Below, one piece after another: positions 51,331-59,793 of a stretch of 64,000 nucleotides of DNA (position 1 is the first letter of the stretch; the number at the start of each line of letters is the position of its first letter). The position numbers were made by a program, and so were the translations under genes. This stretch comes from Bacteroidales bacterium UBA2861 (GTDB lineage Bacteria > Bacteroidota > Bacteroidia > Bacteroidales > UBA932). A model generated the notes under the pieces. That model was not told where the DNA came from, ran no database searches, and was given only the letters and a program-made list of their open reading frames with translations. The DNA lies in NCBI GenBank assembly GCA_002350615.1, contig DEFD01000028.1, forward strand, positions 14,496-78,495, written 5' to 3'.

Positions 51331-52461
51331 ATGAGCATAAACAATAATACAAAGAAACTTCTCAGTGTCTTACTTACTGCAGGCCTGCTTACGGGCACGG
51401 CCTGCGGCAAGCAGACGCAGGGCAAGGGAGAAGTCACTCCCGAGCCCGAGCCTCTGAAGATGACGATCCACAGGACTTCCGCGACTAGTTTCGACGTGCT
51501 TGTCCCTCAAACAGACGGCAAGGATGTTCTGGTGCACCATTTTGTACATCAGTACTATTCCAGCGCCCTGAACTATGGGGACGGCAAGCAGAAAACCATC
51601 CTCTGCGGAGACGTGTGGTATCCAGAATACATAAAGAAACAGGGAGAGCTGGACTGCATCCAGGGAAATCTCAACTTCATCTTCTACACCAACCCCAATA
51701 TCGCCGGATACGAAAATGAAGCCTGCCACGTCGGAGCCGGACACGGATGCGAGATCCGCAATTCGCAGAAGTTCTATGCGGACGGCACGGAATTCGACCC
51801 GGACAGCAGTTTCGAAGACATCGAGTGCAGCGAGTTGAGGATCGTCCTCAATTCCAATGTTTATGCGGTCGACGCCACCCAGCCCGGTCATAAATCGAGC
51901 AGGGCCCTTCCCAAACTCGACGCCGAAGGCAATCTTGTGCTCACCGCAGTTCACGATTACGACGCCGTTTATAAGATGGACAACACCATAGAATGGGACA
52001 ACAGCCTCGAAATCAAGAGGGATAACCTCCAGTTCAAGCAGGCCCACGGGGGTATGCTCCAGGGAAAGGCACAGTTCTTCAATATGGTAACTATCGGTGA
52101 CGAAAACGAGAGCACAAACAAGTTTACCTACGACGCCTCGCACAACGTCACCACCACGCCCATCGGCAACTGCCCCAAATTCGACGGCAGCCGCTTCCAC
52201 AAAGCCTCCTGGCTTAAAATGTTCGGGAAGGGAATCACTGTGACACAGACGATGAGCCAGGCAGGAGACCGCAGCGGCGAGAATTATCTGATGTTCATAT
52301 TCTACTCCGGCGCTTCCACGAACGACCCTACCATGGACAGGCTTAAAGTGTATATGCAGCCCGTCAAGAGCATCGACCATTTCGGCGCTGCCGGTGCTGA
52401 ATTTTTCAACAAAGGCGACAAAATACAGGTCCATCTTAAAAGGACAATAGAATTATATTAG
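51331..52461 (+). CDS. Lipoprotein of unknown function in the PUL
   Basis: About 376 residues. The start at 51331 (MSINNNTKKLLSVLLTAGLL) gives a lipoprotein signal ending TGTAC; an ATG at 51310 overlapping the previous stop is an alternative. The mature part is beta-rich with HHFVHQYYSSALNYGDGKQK, NLNFIFYTNPNIAGYENEAC, CSELRIVLNSNVYAVD and YLMFIFYSGASTNDP. I recognise no family. The many acidic and aromatic residues and the place between surface proteins and hydrolases would suit a glycan-binding protein or a lyase, but this is a guess. Confidence 0.7.
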   Translation: MSINNNTKKLLSVLLTAGLLTGTACGKQTQGKGEVTPEPEPLKMTIHRTSATSFDVLVPQTDGKDVLVHHFVHQYYSSALNYGDGKQKTILCGDVWYPEYIKKQGELDCIQGNLNFIFYTNPNIAGYENEACHVGAGHGCEIRNSQKFYADGTEFDPDSSFEDIECSELRIVLNSNVYAVDATQPGHKSSRALPKLDAEGNLVLTAVHDYDAVYKMDNTIEWDNSLEIKRDNLQFKQAHGGMLQGKAQFFNMVTIGDENESTNKFTYDASHNVTTTPIGNCPKFDGSRFHKASWLKMFGKGITVTQTMSQAGDRSGENYLMFIFYSGASTNDPTMDRLKVYMQPVKSIDHFGAAGAEFFNKGDKIQVHLKRTIELY

Positions 52462-52462
52462 T

Positions 52463-53905
52463 ATGACAATCACATTCAAACACGGACTGATATGTCTGCT
52501 GGTCCCCGTCCTGATTGCCTGCTCCTGCGCGAAAGGCAACAGCGACAAAAAGGGCGGCGACGGCAATAAAACGGATTACGAAGGCAAGGTGGAGACCTAC
52601 CGGTATTACGCCGGACTTGCGCCTTCGATGAAGTTTTACGTCACAGTGAACGGCGAGCAGCAGTTCGTGTATCCGACATCGGAACAGCATCTCTGCGCTT
52701 TCGGCTGCGAGGGCAAGGTAACCGTGGAAATCGACTCCCCTTCGGCAAAGATTACCGAAGCAATAGTCCGCCCGATTGCCAAAAACCCGGATTATGTGCT
52801 CGAAAACGGGAAAATCACCCTTAAGATGTCACCGAAGGACAGATTCGTGGTTGAAATCAACGGCGAGTGGGACGAGACCCTGCTGATATTCGCGAATCCT
52901 ATAGACAGCCTGAAACCGGACAAGAACGACCCCAATGTGATTTTCTTCGAAGCAGGCAAGGTCCATAGCTCCGGGATAATCAGTCCCGAAGACGGCCAGA
53001 CCGTCTATTTCGAGGGCGGAGCCCTGGTGAACGGGCGCGTGCTGTGCCAGAACAAAAAGCACGTGACCTTCGCAGGAGCCGGAATGCTCAACTGCACCCC
53101 CGGTACCGAACGGGCATTCACCCTCGACACCTGCGATTCCGTACTGGTAAAAGACCTGATCGTCCTCAACACTTCAAATTACGGGATAGTATTCCGCGAA
53201 ACGGACCACGTGCTCGCCGACAACGTGAAGACCTACGGCGAAGCTTCCCAGCTCACCGCCACCGGCGTGGAAAACGATTCATTCGACCTCCACGGATGCA
53301 GATATATCACCCATAAGCACTGTTTCTCATATTGCCACGACGATACCTATTGTATCAAGACACGTAAGTGGACCTACGACCGCAGCACCACCGACATCGT
53401 CTATGAAGACTGCATCGGCTGGAACATCCAGGGAGGCAACACTTTCGAAATCGGCTGGGAATGCGGACGGGACGTCACCAACGTAACATATAAAGACATC
53501 TATTCCGTTCACACATCCGTGCACAGCGGCTCAGTAGCGTATATGAACGGAGGCTCCACCATCCACCAGGCCGACGGTGGAGTAATCTCCAACATAAGTT
53601 ACGAAAACGTGTATCTCGAGGACATCTTCCGTTTCGGACTCTACTTCATCGTCCGCGAAAACAAAGGGCCGTCCGTCTCGATAGGCAACGACGCGGTATG
53701 GTCGCCCGGAGCAATCAAAAACGTAAAGATGAAGAATGTGCATCTCGCATATATGCCGCCCTGCGGCAACTGCGCCAAAGGATTGGACAAAGATCATTCA
53801 GTAGAAGTAGAGATAGACGGGCTCTATATAGGCGACAAGCGCATTACATCCCTCTCCGACGCCAACTTTTCAGTTGGACCTTATGCAAAAGTGACTCTTA
53901 AATGA
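52463..53905 (+). CDS. GH28-like (polygalacturonase-fold) lipoprotein, copy 2
   Basis: A 480-residue lipoprotein (lipobox LIACS or IACSC) paralogous to the one at 40556 along its whole length. Shared features: VETYRYYAGLAPSMKFYVTV, the ENDSFDL pair, CHDDTYCIKTRKW (His 292, Asp 293, Asp 294), EDCIGWNIQGGNTFEIGWE and the beta-helix repeats. Two divergent copies in one operon suggest different linkages or positions on the same glycan. It is 1 base after the previous gene and overlaps the next by 4. Confidence 0.75.
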   Translation: MTITFKHGLICLLVPVLIACSCAKGNSDKKGGDGNKTDYEGKVETYRYYAGLAPSMKFYVTVNGEQQFVYPTSEQHLCAFGCEGKVTVEIDSPSAKITEAIVRPIAKNPDYVLENGKITLKMSPKDRFVVEINGEWDETLLIFANPIDSLKPDKNDPNVIFFEAGKVHSSGIISPEDGQTVYFEGGALVNGRVLCQNKKHVTFAGAGMLNCTPGTERAFTLDTCDSVLVKDLIVLNTSNYGIVFRETDHVLADNVKTYGEASQLTATGVENDSFDLHGCRYITHKHCFSYCHDDTYCIKTRKWTYDRSTTDIVYEDCIGWNIQGGNTFEIGWECGRDVTNVTYKDIYSVHTSVHSGSVAYMNGGSTIHQADGGVISNISYENVYLEDIFRFGLYFIVRENKGPSVSIGNDAVWSPGAIKNVKMKNVHLAYMPPCGNCAKGLDKDHSVEVEIDGLYIGDKRITSLSDANFSVGPYAKVTLK

Positions 53906-56160
53906 TGAAAGTTTACAGATATCTGGCCATTGCAGCCATAGTACTCAGCGCCTGCGGGGCGTCAGGAAAAGAGAACCCGGACAACAAGAAAGAGAACTAC
54001 CGCAACGAGTTTTCGTTGATCGGCAGGATCGAGAAACCGGGAGTGTGGCAGGAAGACGAGGAAATCCTGGCGCTGGACCCTTCGGACGGCAGCGTTGTCG
54101 GCAAGGCCAGGCTGACTCAAGGGGAAGGCACAAGAGCGGGCGCTTTCAGCCTCAAGACGAATCTGGAAGCCGGCAGCAGCGTGATCCTGAAGCGGAATGC
54201 CGGAATAGACGCAAATCAAAAACAGAAAAGCGCGGATGCCCAGGACATCAAGCCATACAGTCCCGGCACCAGCGCTCAGGTGCAACTGAGCGCGTCCTGG
54301 CCCTCGGAATTTACTATGAGCCAGGACTACTGTATCCTTTCTATCATTCCGGTAGCAGGGAAACACATCGGCGAGAAACTCGCAGAGCTCAGCTTTGCCT
54401 GCGAGGGGGCGGATCTTGCAGGCGGAGCATCGGCCGTAAGCCTGAAACTGGGAACGGCGCTTTCCCTGACAGACGAGAACCCAGCCCTTGAAATCACCGT
54501 CGCACCTTCTGACCTTAGCGGGAAAGACTGCAGCGTTTCGATACTCGGCAAGGAACTGCATTTCACCGGCAGGGCCCTCGAAAAAGGAGAGCGTTATGGT
54601 TTGATGATAGTTCTCCCGGATGGAGTGCTTATGCCTGGTGATGCATCGGCAGCAGAATTCACAAGCATCAACGTCCAATACAAGAAAACCGCCGAGACCG
54701 CTGCTTACAGCACTGCAAAGGCTATTACCGTGAACGGGATGAACCGAATGGCACACTATGCCGCAGATCCTACGGACCGCTGGGGAGGCTATGCCGGAGT
54801 GCATCCGGACAGCTACGTGAGTACCAACACCGCCGGCTTCTGGCGCACCGGCAAATACCAGGGGCGCTGGGTATGCGTGAACCCGGACGGGAACGTGACC
54901 ATCCTGCACGGCATAAACGGCGTTGCGCCCAACTACATGAAAGAGGCATCGTCAGCGCTTGCGCAGGAAGAATACGACAAGAAATTCGCCAGCGAAGAGG
55001 AATGGGCCGAATGGGCAGGGCACTTCCTCGCGGACAACAGCTTCAACTTCTACTCTACCAATCCCAAGCGCATCCGCATATACCGGGAGAATTATCCTGA
55101 AGGAGTGCAGGCCCTGATGCGCGACGCCGATGGTTCCCGCAAGCTCAGCCAGGTGGAGATACTCTATCTGCTCCGCACCTTTTCCTGGGATTACAATTCC
55201 CTGACAGGCAAATCCTTCGATGCCGCAAAGGGCAGCGTCTTCACCCTCATGTTCGACCCCGCTTATCTCGACTACATCGACGCGCTCGCAAAAGACGGGA
55301 CGGCGCTTTTCAAAGACGACAAAGCCTTCATAGGCTACTACATCGACAACGAACTGCAGTTCCGCTTTGCAAGCGCAAGCACACCTGCCATCTATCTCAA
55401 GCACTGGCTGGCGCTGGACACCTCGTCTTCATCGCCAAGGGCATTCGCCTATGCGAAGGCTTATGCCGAGAATTTCATGAGGGAGAAATACAACGTGGAG
55501 CCGCTGGCGGCAAATGTCACCACCGCGATGGACGACGCCTTCCTCGCGGACATCTGCGACTACTACTACCGCACCGCCACCTCCGCTATCCGCAAGTACG
55601 ACCCCAACCACCTTATCCTGGGCTCGCGTCTGCATGGCAAGCCCAAGACGCTGAAGCAGGTTCACGCCGCCTGCGCAAGGTACTGTGACATTGTCTCGGT
55701 GAACGTTTACGGGGTTTGGGAACCCAATGACGATTATTTCATCTCCCAGTTCAAAAGCTGGGTAAACAGCAGCAAACCCTGCTTCGTGACTGAATTCTAC
55801 ACCCGCGACGCCCTTGCCAGCTTCGGTGGACAAAGTTATGGCAACACGGGCGAAGGCGGCGGATGGATCGTGAAGGGCCAGCAGTCCCGCGGGCAGTACT
55901 ACCAGAACTTCGTGCGCAAACTCATCTCATACGACCATTGCATAGGATGGCAGTGGTTCCAGATGACCGACGACTATTCCGAAACCTACGGCTGGAACAA
56001 CAAGGGCGTAGTCAATCCCGCCTACGAGCCTTACTACGGCCTTACGGACATGATGCGCCAGCTCCACTGGAACATCTATCAGATAATGGATTACTACCAT
56101 TCCCCTTCCGGAGCTTCAAGCCAGGCAGCGGACAGCGTCCAGTGCGTATTTTGGGAATAA
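53902..56160 (+). CDS. Agarase-like (GH50/GH42-type) clan GH-A hydrolase with fimbrillin-like N-terminus
   Basis: A 752-residue lipoprotein (VLSAC). Residues about 30-270 form a fimbrillin-like beta domain (SLIGRIEKPGVWQEDEEILA). Then RWVCVNPDGNVTILHGINGV begins a TIM barrel with NFYSTNPKRIR, GYYIDNELQFRF (acid/base candidate Glu 484), DIVSVNVYGVW and CFVTEFYTRDA (nucleophile candidate Glu 631). IGWQWFQMTDDYSE and GVVNPAYEPYYGLTDMM follow. The pattern resembles beta-agarase-type GH50 and related families, but the substrate cannot be read. A fimbrillin-type domain fused to an enzyme is unusual. The ATG at 53905 is an alternative start. Confidence 0.7.
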   Translation: MMKVYRYLAIAAIVLSACGASGKENPDNKKENYRNEFSLIGRIEKPGVWQEDEEILALDPSDGSVVGKARLTQGEGTRAGAFSLKTNLEAGSSVILKRNAGIDANQKQKSADAQDIKPYSPGTSAQVQLSASWPSEFTMSQDYCILSIIPVAGKHIGEKLAELSFACEGADLAGGASAVSLKLGTALSLTDENPALEITVAPSDLSGKDCSVSILGKELHFTGRALEKGERYGLMIVLPDGVLMPGDASAAEFTSINVQYKKTAETAAYSTAKAITVNGMNRMAHYAADPTDRWGGYAGVHPDSYVSTNTAGFWRTGKYQGRWVCVNPDGNVTILHGINGVAPNYMKEASSALAQEEYDKKFASEEEWAEWAGHFLADNSFNFYSTNPKRIRIYRENYPEGVQALMRDADGSRKLSQVEILYLLRTFSWDYNSLTGKSFDAAKGSVFTLMFDPAYLDYIDALAKDGTALFKDDKAFIGYYIDNELQFRFASASTPAIYLKHWLALDTSSSSPRAFAYAKAYAENFMREKYNVEPLAANVTTAMDDAFLADICDYYYRTATSAIRKYDPNHLILGSRLHGKPKTLKQVHAACARYCDIVSVNVYGVWEPNDDYFISQFKSWVNSSKPCFVTEFYTRDALASFGGQSYGNTGEGGGWIVKGQQSRGQYYQNFVRKLISYDHCIGWQWFQMTDDYSETYGWNNKGVVNPAYEPYYGLTDMMRQLHWNIYQIMDYYHSPSGASSQAADSVQCVFWE

Positions 56161-56172
56161 GGCGAATTTGCA

Positions 56173-56180
56173 CTATCTTT
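56173..56180 (+). promoter_or_regulatory. Possible internal promoter (TATCTTTA) before the GH89 gene
   Basis: A -7-like box lies 26 bases before the ATG at 56207 in a 46-base gap. Within the operon this is one of the few breaks, so a second transcription start is possible. Confidence 0.35.
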
Positions 56181-56206
56181 ACTGTTGGATAGAAGTCCGT
56201 CAGATT

Positions 56207-58411
56207 ATGAAACGAATACATATTTTAGCAATCACCCTGGCATGCATCTTAGTGGCGGGGTGCAAAAATGAGAAGGTCTGGTCCGATGATCCGCAGGTGG
56301 CGGCGGCCCAGCAGTTGTGCGCAAGGATACTGCCCAAGCAGAGCGCCAAAATTGATTTCGTCCTGGAAGAAGGAGAAGGACAGCATTATTCACTGCAGAC
56401 GGTGGACGGGCGTCTGAAGATAGGCGGCACCGATGCCAATGCGCTGGCCCGCGGGCTCGGCGACTATCTTCGCAACTACTGCCACACCGGAGTAACCTGG
56501 TTCGTCCGCGACAAGGTGCAGGAACCCAAGACTCTCGTTCAGATTCCCGAACGCGTGGAGCGCAAGGCCCTGGTGGACAAGCGATTCTTCCTGAACTACT
56601 GCACCTACGGCTACTCCCTTCCCTGGTGGAAATGGGAGGACTGGGAACGCCTTATCGACTGGATGGCGATGCACGGCGTCACGCTCGTGCTGGCGAACAC
56701 CGGACAGGAAAGCGTCTGGCTGGAAACCTGGCAGGAATTCGGGCTCAGCCTCGAGCAGATCCGGGCATATTTCACCGGTCCCGCATATCTGCCCTGGCAC
56801 CGCATGACCAATATTGACGGATGGCATGGTCCGCTGCCGCAGAGCTGGCTGGACGGCCAGTGCGAACTACAGAAAAAAATCATCGCCCGCGAGACCTCGC
56901 TGGGCATCTCCCCCATCCTGGGCTCTTTCACCGGGCATGTCCCCGCCGCCCTAAAGGAGGTATATCCCGATGCGCAGATAAGCAAACTCAACCGCTGGGG
57001 CAGTTTCGACGAGCAGTACAACGCCTGGTATCTCAACCCCACGGACAGCCTCTTCCGCAAGATACAGAAGGCCTTCCTGCGCAACCAGAGGAAAATCTAC
57101 GGCGAAGACTGCCACATCTACGGAGTGGACCTCTTCAACGAGGTGAATCCGCCCTCATGGGATCCCGAATATCTTTCGGATGCCGCCAGGCTGACCTACG
57201 AAGCCATCAGCGAGAACGATCCCGATGCCGTGTGGCTGCAGATGAGCTGGCTGTTCTGGCACAAGCGCCAGATGTGGACTCCGGAACGCATCAAGGCCTA
57301 TATCACTCCTGTGCCCAAGGGCCGTCTGATCATGCTGGACTACTACTGCGAGAAGGTTGAAATCTACCGGCAGACCGAGAAATTCTACGGCCAGGACTTC
57401 ATCTGGAGCTACCTGGGCAACTTCGGAGGCGCCACCATGATTGCCGGCGACCTGGCTGATGTGAGCATGAAGCTGGACCGCGTCTATCAGGAAGCGGCCG
57501 ACGAGTGTGTGGGACTCGGATGCACCCTGGAAGGGCTTGACGTGAACCCCGCGATGTACGAATACGTGCTGGACCGCGCCTGGGAGCGTACCGGAGACGA
57601 CAAAGCCTGGATCGACGCCCTCGCCGACAGGCGCTTCGGCTCTCAGGATCCCCACGCCAGACAGGCATGGCAGATTCTCTGCGAGAAGGTGCAGAAGCAG
57701 ATCTCCGGACACGTGGTGTCCCAGATTCCCGCAAGGCCCAGGCTCGACGGCAAGGCTGCCTGGAACACCCCCAGTACCGCCTACGACAACAAGGACCTGC
57801 TGCAGGCATGGGGAGAACTTCTCAAGGCCGGAGACAGCGGGAGCGCCGATTTCCGCTTCGACTGCGTGAACTGGGCCCGCCAGTGCCTGGACAATTATTT
57901 CACCGCCCTCTACGCAGGTCTGCTCAAGGACTACAAGGACGGGAATTCCGAAGGCGTGACGGCCAAGGGTGCGAGAATGCTGGAAATCCTGCGGGATGTG
58001 GACGCACTGGTGGCCTCCGACAGCTATTTCCTTATGGGGAAATGGATTGAAGACGCCCGTGCATGGGGTACCACTCCCGAAGAAAAGGACTGGTTCGAAA
58101 CCGATTCCCGCCTGCTTCTCACCTGCTGGGGCCAGAAGGGACGTCATTTGACGGACTATGCCAACCGAGACTGGAACGGCCTCATCGGCACTTACTATCT
58201 GCCCCGATGGGAGAAATTCATCGGCGGCCTGCAGCAAAGCCTGGCGGAAGGCATCGCCTTTGACGAAAAGGCTTTCCTTTCCTGGAGCAACGACTTCGAA
58301 TGGGACTGGGCGCACGGCTTCAACAAGATGGCCGCAAAGCCCAAGGGCAATCCCCGCAAGATTTCACAGGCACTTTACGATAAATACAACAAAGAAATAT
58401 CCGAATTATGA
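56207..58411 (+). CDS. Alpha-N-acetylglucosaminidase, GH89 (NAGLU family)
   Basis: A 734-residue lipoprotein (lipobox LVAGC). Family blocks are strong: NYCTYGYSLPWWKWEDWERL, IDWMAMHGVTL, YLPWHRMTNIDGW, SPILGSFTGHVPAAL, VDLFNEVNPPSW (Glu 312) and TLEGLDVNPAMYEYVLD (Glu 442). The two Glu residues correspond in pattern to the catalytic pair of human NAGLU. It removes terminal alpha-linked GlcNAc, as in heparan sulfate or gastric-type mucin glycans. It overlaps the GH109-like gene by 4 bases. Its presence argues for an amino-sugar-containing, possibly host-derived, substrate. Confidence 0.92.
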   Translation: MKRIHILAITLACILVAGCKNEKVWSDDPQVAAAQQLCARILPKQSAKIDFVLEEGEGQHYSLQTVDGRLKIGGTDANALARGLGDYLRNYCHTGVTWFVRDKVQEPKTLVQIPERVERKALVDKRFFLNYCTYGYSLPWWKWEDWERLIDWMAMHGVTLVLANTGQESVWLETWQEFGLSLEQIRAYFTGPAYLPWHRMTNIDGWHGPLPQSWLDGQCELQKKIIARETSLGISPILGSFTGHVPAALKEVYPDAQISKLNRWGSFDEQYNAWYLNPTDSLFRKIQKAFLRNQRKIYGEDCHIYGVDLFNEVNPPSWDPEYLSDAARLTYEAISENDPDAVWLQMSWLFWHKRQMWTPERIKAYITPVPKGRLIMLDYYCEKVEIYRQTEKFYGQDFIWSYLGNFGGATMIAGDLADVSMKLDRVYQEAADECVGLGCTLEGLDVNPAMYEYVLDRAWERTGDDKAWIDALADRRFGSQDPHARQAWQILCEKVQKQISGHVVSQIPARPRLDGKAAWNTPSTAYDNKDLLQAWGELLKAGDSGSADFRFDCVNWARQCLDNYFTALYAGLLKDYKDGNSEGVTAKGARMLEILRDVDALVASDSYFLMGKWIEDARAWGTTPEEKDWFETDSRLLLTCWGQKGRHLTDYANRDWNGLIGTYYLPRWEKFIGGLQQSLAEGIAFDEKAFLSWSNDFEWDWAHGFNKMAAKPKGNPRKISQALYDKYNKEISEL

Positions 58412-59793
58412 AGCATTTTCCGATAATCGCGGCGGCGCTTTTATGCCTCTGCGCATGTTCAGTCAAAATCGATTCTTCCGTTCCGGCCCGCATCAAGGAC
58501 GGAAAGATTGTTCTCAAAACTCCTGCACGCCCCGCAGGACAGCAGAATGCGCTGCTTCTCACCGCTCCTGCCATCGACACAGTCCGGGTCGGATTCATCG
58601 GGCTGGGAATGCGCGGAACCGGAGCCGTGAAACGCTTCATACATCTGAAGGGCGCTAAGGTCACCGCGCTCTGCGACCTCGTGGCTGAAAAGGTGCAGAA
58701 CAGCGCCAGCATACTTGCCGAAGCGGGTATGCCCGAAGCTGCATGCTTTGACGGGCCTGAAGGCTGGAAAGCGGTGTGCGAGAGAGACGATGTGGACCTG
58801 GTCTATATCTGTACGGACTGGAAGACGCATACTCCGATGGCCGTTTACGCCATGGAGCATGGCAAGCATGTCGCCCTGGAAGTGCCCGCTGCCATGAGCA
58901 TCGCCGAATGCTGGCAGCTGATAAACACCAGCGAACGCACCCGCAAGCACTGCATGATGCTGGAAAACTGCGTTTACGACTGGTTCGAGGCAACCGTCCT
59001 CAACATGGCGCAGCATGGCCTGTTCGGGGAAATCTATCACGCCGAAGGCGGATACATCCACAATCTGGATCCCTACTGGGACAAGTACGAGAGCAACTGG
59101 AGGATGGAATATAACAGGAACCACCGGGGAGACAACTATCCCACCCACGGCATAGGCCCCGTTTGCCAGGTCCTGAACATCCACAGGGGCGACAGGATGG
59201 ACTTCCTGGTGTCCCAGGATACCGATTCCTTCCACGGCAAGGAAGTGTCCGCGGACAAGGATTTTGCCGACGGAGACCATACCGTTACCCTCATCCGCAC
59301 GGCTCTCGGGCACCAGATCGAGATTCAGCATAATGTATATGCATCCCGTCCCTACAGCCGTCTGTACCAGCTCACCGGCACGGAGGGATTCGCGAACAAG
59401 TATCCCGTTCAGGGGATAGCGGTCAAGGGTGACAAGATAGAAGACGCCGAAAAGGAATACGACAACCTAGACGGCGAACGCTTCGTTCCCAAGGAAGTCT
59501 TCGACCATCTCATGGAACAGTATAAACCGGAGATAGTCAAGGAAATCCAGGACGAGGCCCGCAAGGTCGGAGGCCACGGAGGCATGGATTTCATCATGGA
59601 CTACCGCCTTATCTACTGCCTCAGGAACGGGCTTCCGCTGGACCAGGACGTTTACGACGCCGCCGAATGGAGCTGCCTGACCGAGCTCAGCCGTCTCTCC
59701 ATCGAACATGGAAGCATGCCGGTAGAGGTGCCTGATTTCACCCGCGGGGCCTGGAACCAGGTTGACGGATATTCATACGCTGTAAAGAAATGA
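58408..59793 (+). CDS. Gfo/Idh/MocA-family protein, GH109-like (alpha-N-acetylgalactosaminidase type)
   Basis: A 461-residue secreted protein (signal ending CACS, possible lipoprotein). The Rossmann domain has VRVGFIGLGMRGTGAV for NAD binding. EVPAAMSIAECW and the C-terminal domain HAEGGYIHNL, NYPTHGIGPVCQVLNIHRGD match the GH109 group, whose members cleave alpha-GalNAc by an NAD-dependent redox mechanism. Oxidoreductases with other sugar substrates share this fold, so activity is not certain. It sits between GH89 and GH3, each overlapping by 4 bases. Confidence 0.85.
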   Translation: MKHFPIIAAALLCLCACSVKIDSSVPARIKDGKIVLKTPARPAGQQNALLLTAPAIDTVRVGFIGLGMRGTGAVKRFIHLKGAKVTALCDLVAEKVQNSASILAEAGMPEAACFDGPEGWKAVCERDDVDLVYICTDWKTHTPMAVYAMEHGKHVALEVPAAMSIAECWQLINTSERTRKHCMMLENCVYDWFEATVLNMAQHGLFGEIYHAEGGYIHNLDPYWDKYESNWRMEYNRNHRGDNYPTHGIGPVCQVLNIHRGDRMDFLVSQDTDSFHGKEVSADKDFADGDHTVTLIRTALGHQIEIQHNVYASRPYSRLYQLTGTEGFANKYPVQGIAVKGDKIEDAEKEYDNLDGERFVPKEVFDHLMEQYKPEIVKEIQDEARKVGGHGGMDFIMDYRLIYCLRNGLPLDQDVYDAAEWSCLTELSRLSIEHGSMPVEVPDFTRGAWNQVDGYSYAVKK

